Assembly: GCA_023079485.1 (NCBI GenBank)
Contig: CM041098.1
Location: forward strand, 992,001 to 1,056,000
Direction of reading: 5' to 3'
Length of the DNA: 64,000 nucleotides
Source of the DNA: Archilochus colubris
Lineage: Eukaryota; Chordata; Aves; Apodiformes; Trochilidae
The translations under genes and the position numbers were made by a program. Below, one piece after another: positions 24,801 to 34,200 of the stretch. The number at the start of each line of letters is the position of its first letter. The stretch's first letter is position 1. The notes under the pieces are model-generated. The model ran no database searches. It had not been told where the DNA came from and was given only the letters and a program-made list of their open reading frames with translations.

Positions 24801-27800
24801 TAGCTATAAACACCAGGGAAAAAATTAATCCTAAATCTTAGGCAGCTCTTTCTGCAGAAATCAAAACATACTCTGAGTGAAAGGTATCACCAAGCTTCCC
24901 AGTAAAACTTTCTATGCAAAGATTCCCAAGACTTCTCACACTACAAACCTCTGGATTTTTTTCAGACTCCCCAGTGAAAATGACATAATCTTTTCACCCT
25001 GATTTGTCTCAAGAAATTTCCACAAAGTGGATGCAGGGCATAATGTGAGAATGTAATCTGAAGACTCATTTATTGAGCAAAATCAAATTACTCTGACATA
25101 TATTATCTCTGACAACTGACAGCTGGAGATGCTTGGGCAGAAAGGGTAAGGAATCAGGATTATCAAGTCATGCTTCCTCTTGGCAGAACTTTCCAGCAAT
25201 CAACTGCTCTGTGATCTTGAGCTGGACCAATTAAGTTTGATTTGAATGTGTAATTTTACCTAATCACTTCTTGGAACCCATTTATACTTCTGGCTGGTAG
25301 CAACGAGTTCCACGGTTGACCTGTGCCCTGGCCAGATCTGTCCTGTCTCTGGCTTTCTTTTTTAAGTCAAACTCACTGCCTGAGCATTCCTCAGCTGCTT
25401 AATAATAAGTGTATAATGAAAAATATTGTCCCTGTTCAGCTCCCCCAGCACTGTCAGTTTCACAGAGCACACCTGCTGCCACCTCTTTTGTAAGCAGAGG
25501 AGTCAGTCTCTGTTCCTGCCCAATTGTCTCCTTGTCCTCCCTTTCTGTGCCATTTCTGTTACTGCTTTGGAGACAGAGCCTTTCCCTGAAGTGTTGGAGA
25601 TGTGGCTGCATCACAGCCTCACGCAAACCTCCCCTACTGCCTTGTCCTCAGCTCCTTCCTGCACAATAATTAACATTTAATTGGCCTCGCTGCTGCTGAG
25701 CACTGGCTTCACCTTATCAAAAGCATATCCGTGGTGACTTTAAATGTTCCCTCTGCAGCAGAGTTACTCACTCCACACTCCTCATTCCATATGTGTATTT
25801 ACAGCTGCCTTCCCCTGCGTGCACTCATTTAACCCACCTTGGGATTTCTCTGGGTTTAGTTCTTGTGCAGCCTTTGCTGTGACTTTCACAGCTGGCTGTC
25901 CTGAATAATTCTGCACCATTTGCTTCTGCTGCCACCTCGCTCCTCACCTCTTTTTTTCCCAAACCACTGCTGACTGTGCTTCAACAGAACAGGTTTCCAA
26001 AAAGGACTTGGGGGAATCCACTGGTAAGGGCTCTCCATTTTGAAAGCTGTTTCTTGTATTTAAAGGTGTCACTAGCCCAAGAACAGCCCCTCTGCCTTCC
26101 CTCACATCAGTTTTTTTTCTCCAGATTGCTCTCTTTTCCATCGTGGCTGGTTCTCAGGAAGTTAAAAGCTGGACAGTCTTGCCCCTCGTGCCTGTTGACT
26201 TCTCCAAAGAACTCTTAAGAGGTTTATAGCTCTCTCTGCTCTCTGCAATGGAGAGAGCTGGCCTGAGAGATGGCTCCCTAAATCCTTCCAGACCCTTTGA
26301 TGTAGCACACTCCTCCAGGTACCCAACCTCTCTCTAACACAGTTTCTATCAACTCCAAATTGCCCTTTCTGCAGTTCTGTGGCTCAAGCAACTCCCCTCG
26401 TTAAAACCCAGCATCCAGTTTGTCAGTGTTCATTCTTGTGGCCATGCAGCAGATTTAAGCACTGCTTTATAGATCATCATTAGGAGCTCAAGAGCTTGTG
26501 AAGAACACTGAACAAAGAGCACGTGGCCTTAGTGGCTGACTGGCCAGCGTTCAGGTGATCAGTTTGCCTGAAAGCTCTTCCCTGTTGACTCCCAGCAGGA
26601 AACTGTTTGTCAGGGACAGACACTTGTTCTTCCTGAACCTTCTGCTGTGCCAGCTGAAGGCATCACTGTCTCCACTTACTCCCCACCACTTCTCCCAGAG
26701 GTCCATCTCCAATGATCTGCCACCAGGCAGCGTGTCTGAGCACTTCTTAATACGCTCCAGGCAAAAGCAGATGGGTTAAACACTCTAATTGGCAGTTTAG
26801 GTAAATTAACCTGGCTGTTTTCCTGGAGCTAATTAGGAGACATGGAAACAAAATGCTCCATTTGCCAACGGAGGGGAATGGTAACCTCTGCCTGGGGATG
26901 GGGTTGATAAGCAGTGATGGGCACACAGAAGAAAGCCAAAAATCTGGGAGAAAGCAAAGACTGGGAAATCCTGCTGACCTTTTCTGCACCACCTCTCATC
27001 ACCCAGTCAGCATCCAGAGGTGGCTTTTTCTTGGGGCCTTTTTGACACTGTGATCATATGTTGCCCCCCCTTTCCCACTTCCTCTGGGCTTCCTGCCTCT
27101 TATCAGTTTTCCTAAAGCCACTATTAGTGTCTATACATCTAGTGAGCAGCCCTGTTGTAGGCCTCATCTGATCTTCCTTGGGAAGACTCTAAACTTAAAG
27201 ACATTAACACATGCTTTCCTGGGGGACACTTCCATTTTTTAATTGTTTTTTTTTCAAAGTCCATCTTCCTGTTTTTATACACTTGATTGGAATCAAAACA
27301 TCTTTGTTCCCTCCTTATCTGCAGCATAAACACTTGGGAACACGTCCTCATCTTTCTGGGAGAAAAGAATTCCTTCAGTTTCACACCACACACACGAGTC
27401 TCCTCCATCAGCAGCTTCTGACTGCAAACATCTGTCCACAAGAAAGAACAGGCAGACCAGGAAACCTGATGCCACCTGCACAGTTGCAGCACAGGCTCCC
27501 CCTTGCCTTCAGGAGCTCTTTTTTCCTCCTGTCCCTGGACTCCTGACGCCTCTCTCAGAAGTTCTGCCTTCCCACCCTTATCCTATCACCTCCAGAGTCA
27601 ATAATTGGCTGCAGACTGCTCGGCTCCCAGCTCTGCCTCGGGGAGACTCCAGAGGCTCCCCGGTCCCTTCTGCCACAAGAACCCTGCCCGCAGGACATTG
27701 CAGTACCTCCTTCTGCCCAGGGCTGGCTCTCTCCTGGCCCTGAGGGGACGCCTGAGGATGAGTTCTCCGGTACAACCTCTGGATTTCCTTTCTGCAAGAA

Positions 27801-28810
27801 GCAGGATGCCAGCTGCCTGCTGGGACAGCTCGTCGAGGCTTCAGCCACCACTGAAATGCAGAACAGCTCCTGTTAGCTGTGCAGTTCCCTGCACTGAGCT
27901 GGGAATCCACCCAGCGTCCTGAATTAAACACAGATTTCCGTGGTTCTGTCAGCAGCCGAGTTTTGTGGATCAATCACAGCCACAGGCAGGAGGAAAGTTC
28001 GGGGAGCAGAGTGCAGAACAGAAAACAAAAGGCAAGGGGCCTGCAGGATGCAGGGTGGGACTGCATTAATGGAGAAGAGATCTCCCCGAGAGACCCCAGC
28101 CCCGAGAAGGGTGTCTGCCCGCTCCTCCCCCAGCCCCAGCCCCTGACCTGTGTGCTCTGCAGGACGGGACCCCCTCCAGCGAGCCCTGTGCTCCCTCCCG
28201 CTGTCCGGCACCGACCTCAGCCAGGAGATGTGTCTGACCAGCTGCAGGAGCAGCGCTCCCAGCGCTCCCTGAGGAGAAGCGGACACAGTCAGGGAAAATC
28301 CCCCCACCCCCTCCCTCCTCTTGTCCCCTTTTCCAGCCCGGGCCCTCCATGCGGAGCCCCCCAACCCCTCCATGCGGAGCCCCCCAACCCCTCCATGCGG
28401 AGCCCCCCAACCCCTCCGCCCTTCCCTGGGGGCTCCCCCAGTGTCTCCGGGGGAATCCCCCCGGCCCAGCCCGCTGCTCCTCACCCAGGTGACTGCTTCC
28501 AGCACGGAGCCGCGGGACCCCAGGCGGGGCAGGGGCTTCTCCCCGGGTCCATCCCGGCAGCCGGCGGCCCTAGAACAGCCCCAGGAGAACAGCGTGAAGC
28601 CCGGGAACCCCCCGCAGACCCAGACCCAGACCCAGACCCGGCCCCTCCGGCACCAGGGGAAACTCCCCCGCCGAGGCCGCGGGATGGGATGGGCCGCACT
28701 CACCGCTCGGTGCTGGGTCGGTCGGGGGCAGCGGGTCCGGCGGCCCAGGCGGTTCGGGCCGGGGGCGGGCAGCACCGGGCCAGCCCGCGGCCCAGCAGCA
28801 GCCGCCACAT
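12581..28810 (-). CDS. DELE1: DELE1 (DAP3-binding cell death enhancer 1), 11 coding exons
   Basis: Mitochondrial stress relay: in known biology OMA1 cleaves DELE1 on mitochondrial damage, the C-terminal part reaches the cytosol, oligomerises and activates the eIF2alpha kinase HRI. Exons in transcript order: 28810-28704, 28569-28485, 28268-28148, 27850-27590, 21290-21235, 19742-19649, 18925-18783, 17922-17764, 16890-16798, 13833-13677, 12822-12581. All junction phases agree, giving 505 residues against 515 in human. Residues 1-30 are Arg-rich with no acidic residue, fitting a mitochondrial presequence; 65-80 form a hydrophobic segment ([16 protein letters not shown]); 105-230 are a divergent linker. 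Residues about 242-425 are Sel1-like repeats ([48 protein letters not shown]). Exons 4, 5 and 11 are the least certain because the linker and C-terminus are poorly conserved. It converges on PCDH12 as in human. Neither frameshift nor internal stop was seen. Confidence 0.95.
12823..13676 (-). other. DELE1 intron 10
   Basis: 854-bp intron, about two thirds of it a CR1 3' end lying antisense to the gene. Nothing else recognised. Confidence 0.7.
13015..13560 (+). mobile_element. CR1 LINE 3'-end, + orientation
   Basis: Well preserved: 'cctggtgagaccacagctgg' near 13055, 'tgaggctggagaagagaagg' near 13214, 'gatgccaggctgcccagaga' near 13400, 'gttggactgggtcagctctg' near 13510, then the tail 'cttccagccctgacattctg'. 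5'-truncated, antisense within DELE1 intron 10. Relatively young compared with the other relics here, judged by low decay. Confidence 0.9.
13677..13833 (-). CDS. DELE1: DELE1 exon 10 (last Sel1-like repeat)
   Basis: Acceptor CTGGGGCTAG, donor GAAG|GTACCC. Encodes [20 protein letters not shown] and [14 protein letters not shown], aligned to human [20 protein letters not shown]. Ends with one base over. Reading through the donor would add a non-conserved tail from intron and CR1 sequence. Confidence 0.93.
13834..16797 (-). other. DELE1 intron 9
   Basis: 3-kb intron with an A-run near 14731-14751 and an old LINE-like relic in its right half. No additional exon was recognised. Confidence 0.75.
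15640..16640 (+). mobile_element. Old CR1-class relic, + orientation
   Basis: Phrases such as 'gagaaatgactcagagagga', 'ggtgacagaatcacaagtat' and 'gaatagctattcattatttt' (15920-16000) are typical of widespread ancient CR1-type 3' regions in reptiles and birds. Heavily diverged; limits approximate. Confidence 0.5.
16798..16890 (-). CDS. DELE1: DELE1 exon 9 (Sel1-like repeat)
   Basis: Acceptor TTTTGTTTCAG, donor GGC|GTGAGT; 31 codons in phase 0. Encodes [20 protein letters not shown] then [11 protein letters not shown], aligned to human [20 protein letters not shown] and VKYLWLAANNG. Confidence 0.93.
16891..17763 (-). other. DELE1 intron 8
   Basis: 873 bp between exons 8 and 9. I see no repeat, RNA gene or further exon in it. 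Confidence 0.75.
17764..17922 (-). CDS. DELE1: DELE1 exon 8 (Sel1-like repeat)
   Basis: Acceptor CTTTTCCAG, donor AGAG|GTGAGT; 53 codons in phase 0. Encodes [20 protein letters not shown] and [16 protein letters not shown], aligned to human [20 protein letters not shown]. Confidence 0.95.
17923..18782 (-). other. DELE1 intron 7
   Basis: 860 bp; the part next to the exon 7 donor is a CR1 3' end. The rest is unremarkable. Confidence 0.75.
18603..18775 (+). mobile_element. CR1 LINE 3'-end abutting a DELE1 splice donor
   Basis: Runs through 'ctccctggcactgttgaagg', 'ccaggttggatggggcttgg', 'caacctggtctagcaagagg', 'tgtccttgcccatgcagggg' and 'gagctttaaggtcccttccc', the standard order of an avian CR1 3' end, antisense to DELE1. 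It stops within about a dozen bases of the exon 7 donor. Confidence 0.88.
18783..18925 (-). CDS. DELE1: DELE1 exon 7 (Sel1-like repeats)
   Basis: Acceptor before GCATTG (CCTCAG), donor AAAG|GTGTCT. Encodes a full repeat with [20 protein letters not shown] and [20 protein letters not shown], very close to human. A CR1 element ends about a dozen bases from the donor. Confidence 0.95.
18926..19648 (-). other. DELE1 intron 6
   Basis: 723 bp, no recognised element. Confidence 0.75.
19649..19742 (-). CDS. DELE1: DELE1 exon 6
   Basis: Acceptor TTTTAACTCCTCAG, donor CTGG|GTAAAT. Encodes [20 protein letters not shown] and onward, aligned to human [20 protein letters not shown], the helix leading into the first Sel1-like repeat. 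Confidence 0.92.
19743..21234 (-). other. DELE1 intron 5
   Basis: 1.5 kb. Contains a 200-codon open frame on the opposite strand (19880-20491) that resembles no family and is taken as chance. Nothing else recognised. Confidence 0.7.
21235..21290 (-). CDS. DELE1: DELE1 exon 5 (56-bp micro-exon)
   Basis: Strong pyrimidine-rich acceptor (TTTTTTTTCTGTAG) and consensus donor AAAG|GTGAGC bound 56 bp. Encodes [18 protein letters not shown] after a shared Gly codon; human has FGFLHASSSIESEAK at this place. Entry phase 1 and exit phase 0 are exactly what neighbours require. It is isolated by introns of 6.3 and 1.5 kb. Confidence 0.72.
21291..27589 (-). other. DELE1 intron 4 (largest intron)
   Basis: 6.3 kb, A/T-richer than the flanks, without convincing exons, RNA genes or well-preserved repeats. 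Some stretches (about 23750-24100 and 25380-26500) may be very old repeat relics, but I could not assign them. Confidence 0.65.
27590..27850 (-). CDS. DELE1: DELE1 exon 4 (linker exon)
   Basis: Acceptor TCTGCATTTCAG, donor GGAG|GTGATA; phases fit exon 3 and exon 5. Encodes a Ser/Pro/Gly-rich linker of about 86 residues with little recognisable conservation, corresponding to the fast-evolving human region. An alternative donor GGAG|GTACTG lies upstream in the same phase; I chose the longer form because total linker length then equals human. Confidence 0.65.
27851..28147 (-). other. DELE1 intron 3
   Basis: 297 bp, no recognised element. Introns 1 and 2 (134 and 216 bp) are likewise short and GC-rich; intron 1 holds about four tandem copies of the hexamer CAGACC near 28615. 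Confidence 0.75.
28148..28268 (-). CDS. DELE1: DELE1 exon 3
   Basis: Acceptor CTTCTCCTCAG and donor ACAG|GTCAGG. Begins [14 protein letters not shown], aligned to human GTLAVLALQLARQI, the hydrophobic segment just after the presequence. Ends with one base over. Confidence 0.9.
28345..28413. repeat. 23-bp tandem repeat, three copies, in DELE1 intron 2
   Basis: Three perfect head-to-tail copies of a 23-bp unit starting CTCCATGCGGAGCCCC, followed by a partial fourth. Read directly from sequence. Likely length-variable between individuals. Confidence 0.95.
28485..28569 (-). CDS. DELE1: DELE1 exon 2
   Basis: Acceptor CTGTTCTAG and donor TGG|GTGAGG. Completes an Arg codon, then encodes 28 residues ending [11 protein letters not shown], aligned to human SRVSPNTLWDAISW. 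Ends in phase 0. Confidence 0.88.
28704..28810 (-). CDS. DELE1: DELE1 exon 1 (start codon)
   Basis: ATG in good context (GGCGGGATGTGG), giving [14 protein letters not shown], close to human MWRLPGLLGRALPR. Donor GCG|GTGAGT; two bases left over. Lies in the CpG island, 134 bp from exon 2. Confidence 0.92.
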
Positions 28811-28823
28811 CCCGCCCGGCGCA

Positions 28824-29057
28824 CCATAGAGAGGGCGCGTTGCCGAGCGACGCCGGCCGGGCCATAGAGAGGAAGGAGCGGGCAAGGCTAAGCCCAGCGG
28901 GGCTCCCGCGGGCAGGCAGTGTCGGTGTCGGTACCGGTGTCGGTGTTCCCCCCACACCGGGAAACGGGCAGAGCGGAGCCGGCGGGCACAGGGCAGGCTT
29001 GGGGCGGCCTGAGCACCGCGGGCGGGTAAGGGCAGAGCGGCGCCATACCATAGAGAG
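28824..29057 (-). promoter_or_regulatory. Three copies of CTCTCTATGG just upstream of DELE1 ATG
   Basis: On the + strand CCATAGAGAG occurs at 28824, 28862 and 29048, i.e. 14, 52 and 238 bases upstream of the ATG. Each is followed by G-rich sequence. The motif identity is exact; a role as a shared factor site or start-site element is inference. Confidence 0.5.
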
Positions 29058-29140
29058 GAGGGAGAGTGGCGCCCGACCTGCCCGCCCCCAGCCGACCCGG
29101 CGGTGTGCAGGGTTGGCCCCGAGAGGTCCCGGGGGGGGGG

Positions 29141-29462
29141 CACAGACACGTGGGGACCACGGGGGGCCCTGCTGGGGTCACACAGACACGTGGAGACCCC
29201 ACGGGTCCCCCCTGGGGGACACAGACACACGTGGGGACCACGGGGGTCCCTGCTGGGGTCACACAGACACGTGGAGACCCCGGGGGTCCCTGCTGGGGAC
29301 ACACAGACACGCGTGGAGAGCCCACGGGGGTCCCCCCTGGGGGACACAGACACACGTGGAGACCCCGGGGGTCCCTGCTGGGGGACACTCAAACACGTGG
29401 AGACCCCGAGGGTCTCTGCTGGGGACACACAGACACACGTGGAGACCCCGCGGGTCCCCGTG
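29141..29462. repeat. 40-bp minisatellite, about eight copies, with CACGTG in seven
   Basis: Units begin CACAGACACGTGG and continue AGACCCC.GGGTCCCTGCTGGGG; starts fall near 29141, 29181, 29220, 29262, 29302, 29345, 29385 and 29426. Unit length alternates around 40 bp with small indels. Seven units hold the palindromic E-box CACGTG; the fifth has CGCGTG. It lies about 330-650 bases upstream of the DELE1 ATG. Confidence 0.95.
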
Positions 29463-30137
29463 TGGGTCGGGGTCCCTTGGAGCGGGTGCTGGGGGGCTCT
29501 CTCAGCGCCCCCCAGGGGGTGTCCTGGGGACCCCCCGTGCGTTTTCCCCTTGGCAGGGGTGCGGTGCCCCCTTCTCTGGGGGTCTGCGAGCTCCGAGGGT
29601 GAGGAGTGGGAGTGTGGGACCCCACGCAGCGGTCACCCCAGAGCTGTGACAGTCCCGGGACTTCTCCTGCCCCGGAATGGTGGCAGGGGCAGGGCTGGGG
29701 ACAGGGGGTTGCTGGGGTTGGGTTGGACGTAAAGCTGCAGCCTGCAAAGTTTGTTTCCTGCAGCAAAAATAGCAAGAAATAAACAACACAAAAGTAATTC
29801 CAGGTGTGAGGAGGAGCTCGGGCAGTTAGTGTTCTGTAACCACTGCGGGGATTAGTTGTGTCTGGGGAAGTGGGCGGCAAGGCAGAGCGTTTGTGAAGGG
29901 AAAGTGTGGCCAAAGGGTTTGGGTTGTGCTGACCCGGGTTTGGTGATGGGACCAGAGACTTCCCGTGGCTGGGGTCTGCTCTGTGCTGCTCTGGCTGTCC
30001 CAGAGGTGTTGTCCCAGGAGATGGCAGAGTTCCCAACCTGAGAGAGATGGGGAAAGGCTTTCAATTCTCCTCACCCTGATGGCTTCCTTCAGAAGTGGGA
30101 ATATTGCTGCCCTTGTGCCCATTCCAGCTCTTCCATG

Positions 30138-30291
30138 TTTATTTCGTGTTTATTTCATGTTTATTTCATGTTTATTTTGTGTTTATTTCATGTTTATTTC
30201 GTGTTTATTTCGTGTTTATTTCATGTTTATTTCGTGTTTATTTTGTGTTTATTTCGTGTTTATTTCGTGTTTATTTCATGTTTATTTCTGT
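30138..30291. repeat. 11-bp tandem array TTTATTTCRTG, about 14 copies
   Basis: Fourteen near-identical copies of TTTATTTCGTG or TTTATTTCATG, with TTTATTTTGTG variants. Variation is almost confined to one C/T and one G/A position. The opposite strand reads CAYGAAATAAA, so each unit carries an AATAAA poly(A)-type hexamer on the minus strand. Confidence 0.97.
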
Positions 30292-31051
30292 GTTGCGTGG
30301 GCACAGAAAGCCTGGGTCATTTTGGCAGCCTCTCTCCACACTGGTTCTCTCCTTGCTGGTAATTCCTTTTATGGTCTCACAGTTCTTGTTCAGTATTATC
30401 TCTGTTTTATGCTTGGCTGGCTCCAAGTTGAGCTCCAAGTGTGGCTTTCCAGGATATAGGTAATCACTCTCTTTCATCAGCCTAAGCACTTGCTTTAAAC
30501 TACTGAATTTCTGTTGGGTTTTCCATAGCTTTGTGTGTGTGTGTGTGTCTAGTGTCATGTGGGATACAAATCCTTTATCCTTTTCACCCCAGATTTGGCT
30601 TAATACCTTAATTACAAAGTCATTTAGTTGTCTGTTTTGGTAACTGTTTGTAATTGTCTCTTGCTAGTAGGCTGGTATTTCCTAAGCTACTACAGTTTGT
30701 TTGGGGAGGAAAATTACATGCAAAATATCAGCATCTGTACTCTGTAATCTCACCCTAATTTTCTCACTCATCAAGTGCATGTCAGTAATTAATGCTCCCA
30801 AAACTTAAATTGGGATTGGTTCATTCAAGATCTTCTCAGCTAATCACTGTTTTTAATGCTGTTAGACCCAGTTGTTTGCTTTGCTTGTTTGGGGGTTTGG
30901 TTTGTGTTTTTTTTATACAAATCCCCAGCCATTTGGTGCCTTTTTCTTTTTGGTGTCCCCATCTTTGTGTCTTTTCTGCAACCAGCAAGTCAGCAGCAGA
31001 GCTGTGATTCCTGACTGAGGATGCCAGAGCAGCTGAGCAGTGTCAGCCCTG

Positions 31052-31262
31052 GAGATGCTGGAGGAGAGTGAGAGGAGGAGGAGGATGAAAAGGAGGGAAA
31101 TGAGGAGGAGGAAAAGGAGGAGGAGGGGGAGGAAAAGGAGGAAAAGGAGAAGGAGGAGGAAAAGGAGGAGGAGGAGAAGGAAGAGGAGGAGGAGGAAAAG
31201 GAGGAAAAGGCGAAGGAGGAGGAGGAGGAGGAGGAGGAAAAGGAGGAGGAGGAAAAGGGAGT
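31052..31262. repeat. Polypurine GGA/GGAAAA tract, about 210 bp
   Basis: Almost pure purine on the + strand (GAGGAGGAAAAGGAGG and variants), with only a few pyrimidine interruptions. Low-complexity sequence able to form triplex DNA or G-rich folds. It creates spurious Arg/Lys-rich and Pro-rich open frames on both strands. Confidence 0.95.
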
Positions 31263-34200
31263 GCCCAGAGCAAGACAAAGCTGAGGTGGGAAAGTTCAGA
31301 GGTGTTGTCTGGGATGGAGAGCAATGAAGGGAGCTGTGCAGGCACAGGGCTGCTGGGTGTGTTTTGTTCCAATGTGCTGGGAGAAGTGTCCCCTGTCATG
31401 AAAGGTGACAGTGATCAGGACTTCTCAGGGAGATCATCCTCTGAAAAGGGTCAGGAGAAGGGGTGGCAACTCTAAACCACTCTCCTTAGCCTGTGTCTCC
31501 AGGAGGGGATGGCCCAGCTGCTCCTGGCAGCTTTGTTTGCAGCAGGAGGAGGATGAGGAGGTGTCTGGGAACAGCCAGACTTCCCTGGCCTGCCTGCCTG
31601 CTCTGGTGGGAGCAGCTCAGAGCTCAGAGCTCAGGGCAGCGCCTGCTCCTTCCCTGCCTGCAGCAGGGCCTGGGGCACAGGGGATGAAATGGGATGCTGC
31701 CTGCACTGCTGCATCCAGGATCCACAGGCTGACACGGGGAGCTGGGGTGGTTTTCACACAGAATTCTAGGGGTAATAAACACTTTGCTCCTTAGGGAAAC
31801 AAGCACCGGGTCCCTCAGGGAAAAGATTTGTTTTGGTGGCAAGAGGAAACCAGATGTTGCAAGAAAGCAAGTTAAAAACAAACATCAAAGTTCCAGGAGG
31901 TTTTACACCTTCTGAGGTCTTGTAAAAACCCTGTAATTGAAAACACTCATTTATTACCTGGCTTCAGCACTCACTAATGCCTGTCCTCCTCTTACAGCCC
32001 AGCAAAAATCACCCCGTCCCCAAGTTGTTGGTTATATTTTTGAGACATTTCTGCTGCTGGATCTTTATTCCCTGGGTGCTGGAGCTGCTTCTTTTTGTCT
32101 CCTGGTGGTAAGTTAGTTTTTCACATACCTGTTTCTTTTTCTGTGTCTTGAACAAAGTATCTTGGCTGAAATTGTAAGCTTTGATACGCAGCAGTGTTGG
32201 TTTCTTTTTTCCTCTAGCCAGAAAAAAGAACCCCAAACCACCTCATCCTTCACTTTGACCAAGTCTACTTGGAACGTTGTAATTACAGATGATATGGTTT
32301 CACAGCTCACAGACAAAGAAAATCTGTTTATTTTACTTTATTAGGTTTCTGAGAATACTTTCATGCAAAAGCAAATGTGTCTATGCACACTCTGTCAATA
32401 CTGCCAGCTGCAATTTATTAAGCTTTATACATGTTTTCCACTAGGTCACTGTGGTGTTCAGCAGGATCCTGAATGCAGGATCAGTGCTGGAGGTGAGGGG
32501 GCTGAGTTTCCCAGTGAGCAGCCTCATCTTGCTCTCAACGAGTTTGTAAGGGGCATTTTTGAGGGAGTCCTAATTAGTCGTGGGCCTCAAACCTCTCTTA
32601 ATAGGATTGCACTTTTCTAACAAGAAAATAAGAAAGGAAAGGTGCTTGGGCAGAAGCTGTAGCTGGCCCTGCCTGTTCAGTCCTCCCTGCAGAGCCCCTC
32701 AGTCAGACCCTGTAATCCAGAGCTGGAACTGGGAGCACGTTTTGGGGATAGATCTCGTTGCTTTGTGATGAACTGGGAAGCCCTGGGAGAATCTCTTGGT
32801 GTTGACAGCCCCTGACAGTAAATGTCACATGGATGGGGAGGGAGCTCCCAGCCTTCTGCTGACTGCTATGAGAGGAGACACGGTGACAGAGGAGCTGATT
32901 GATGAGCCATGCCAGGAGTGGAGGGAGCCTGGGTGGTGATTGCCTCTAATTGAATGGGCTGGGGAGGTTATTTCTGGGTTTCCTACCAGCACTGACAAAC
33001 ACTCCAGGAGAGTTTTCACCAGGGAGGCCTGCTGATTTTAACCCTGCTGCTCAGCAGCTCCCTGTTAACGCTGCCTTAACAAGACTTTCAAACTTAACTG
33101 GGCTGCTTTAGCTTCATGCCTGGCATAATAATTAAATAAATGACAACCAGAGATGGTCAGCAGTGCAATTACCTTCCAAAACGTTCCTCTGTCAGCTTTG
33201 GACTCCTCTTTTTAGGGCTTTCTCCTCGTGGCTGGGCTCTGTGATCTGACAGCACAGAGATGTTGGTTATTAAGGCTCTTGCCCATCTGATGATGCTCTC
33301 CTCTGACAGGGCCTTGTCACAGCCATGTTGAGCACAGCCCTGGAGCTCCGGGCATTCCACGGGCATGGGAGCTGCTGTAGCCCACTCACCCTGCAAAGCA
33401 TCTGTTCCCACTGACCAATTAAATTGCCTTCCCTCTCTCATTAAAACCCTCGTGCAGGCTCTGGTATGTCACAGATCTTTAAAATCTCCATTATATATTC
33501 CACTTTTCTTCTGGGTATTTTTAGCTTATACTCCAAGAAATGATGATTGTCTCTTGCACTTAAACGTATCAATTTCAGTTCCACAGACATCTCCTCTGGG
33601 CCTTATTTGAAGACCTGAGCTGACTTGAACTGCAGAATCCCCAGGGAGGGTTTCAAGACAGCTCAAAGCTCTCGGACATGGGAGCCCTGCAAGAAGGAAG
33701 AGAAATGACTGCCCTCCCCCCTTCCCTTTGGTAAGTCAGGAGCACATCCCTTACGGATTTACTTGGTTGTGCCAATTTAATGTGATTTCTTCTGAGGGCC
33801 AGGAACCACTCAAGGAAGGCTGACAGGTTTGATCAGCAGAATGGAAACTGAAGGGATAAGGTGAGAGTTATTGACCTGATAACTAACAAACAGAAAACTT
33901 CAGTGTCCCTCAAGCTAAATGTTGCACTCAGCAGGTAAGGAAAAGATGGCAACAGCTGTGGTCTTGTCACTGAGTGAGAGCCTGTTTGAGTGTAGAGGAG
34001 CAGGAGGTGAGCTGTGAAAGCAAACACATTCTGTTTGCTACAGACTATTTCCCTCTATTACCTTCCCTCTATTACTCAGCTAAACTCTGAGGTGCACAAT
34101 GGGACAGTAATATTTGGGATGGAAGGAACTCTTTGTGCAGCTCCTGATTTCTAGGCACCCGCTTGCTATGGAAATGATTGCTTGCATGTTATTAATAGCT

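Larger units (their letters stand above)
28150..29650. promoter_or_regulatory. CpG island with the DELE1 promoter
   Basis: GC-rich, CpG-dense stretch that spans DELE1 exons 1-3 and its upstream flank; CpG density falls sharply on both sides. No TATA box is evident near the ATG, which fits a broad CpG-island promoter. The transcription start is not resolved but should lie between about 28815 and 29060. Because the PCDH1 side has no nearby gene, bidirectional transcription is possible but unsupported. Confidence 0.75.

Noticed and set aside
28321..29732. Open frames of 200-440 codons across the CpG island
   Set aside because: GC-rich sequence and the minisatellite suppress stop codons. Only the DELE1 exons, supported by splice phase and homology, are retained.
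30095..30463. Long open frames reading FISCLFHVYFVF-type repeats
   Set aside because: They are translations of the 11-bp tandem array; all three frames of an 11-mer give the same cycle, so this is not a membrane protein.
31040..31327. Arg/Lys-rich and, on the other strand, Pro/Leu-rich open frames
   Set aside because: Produced by the polypurine tract; no stop codons can arise in such composition. No flanking coding signal.
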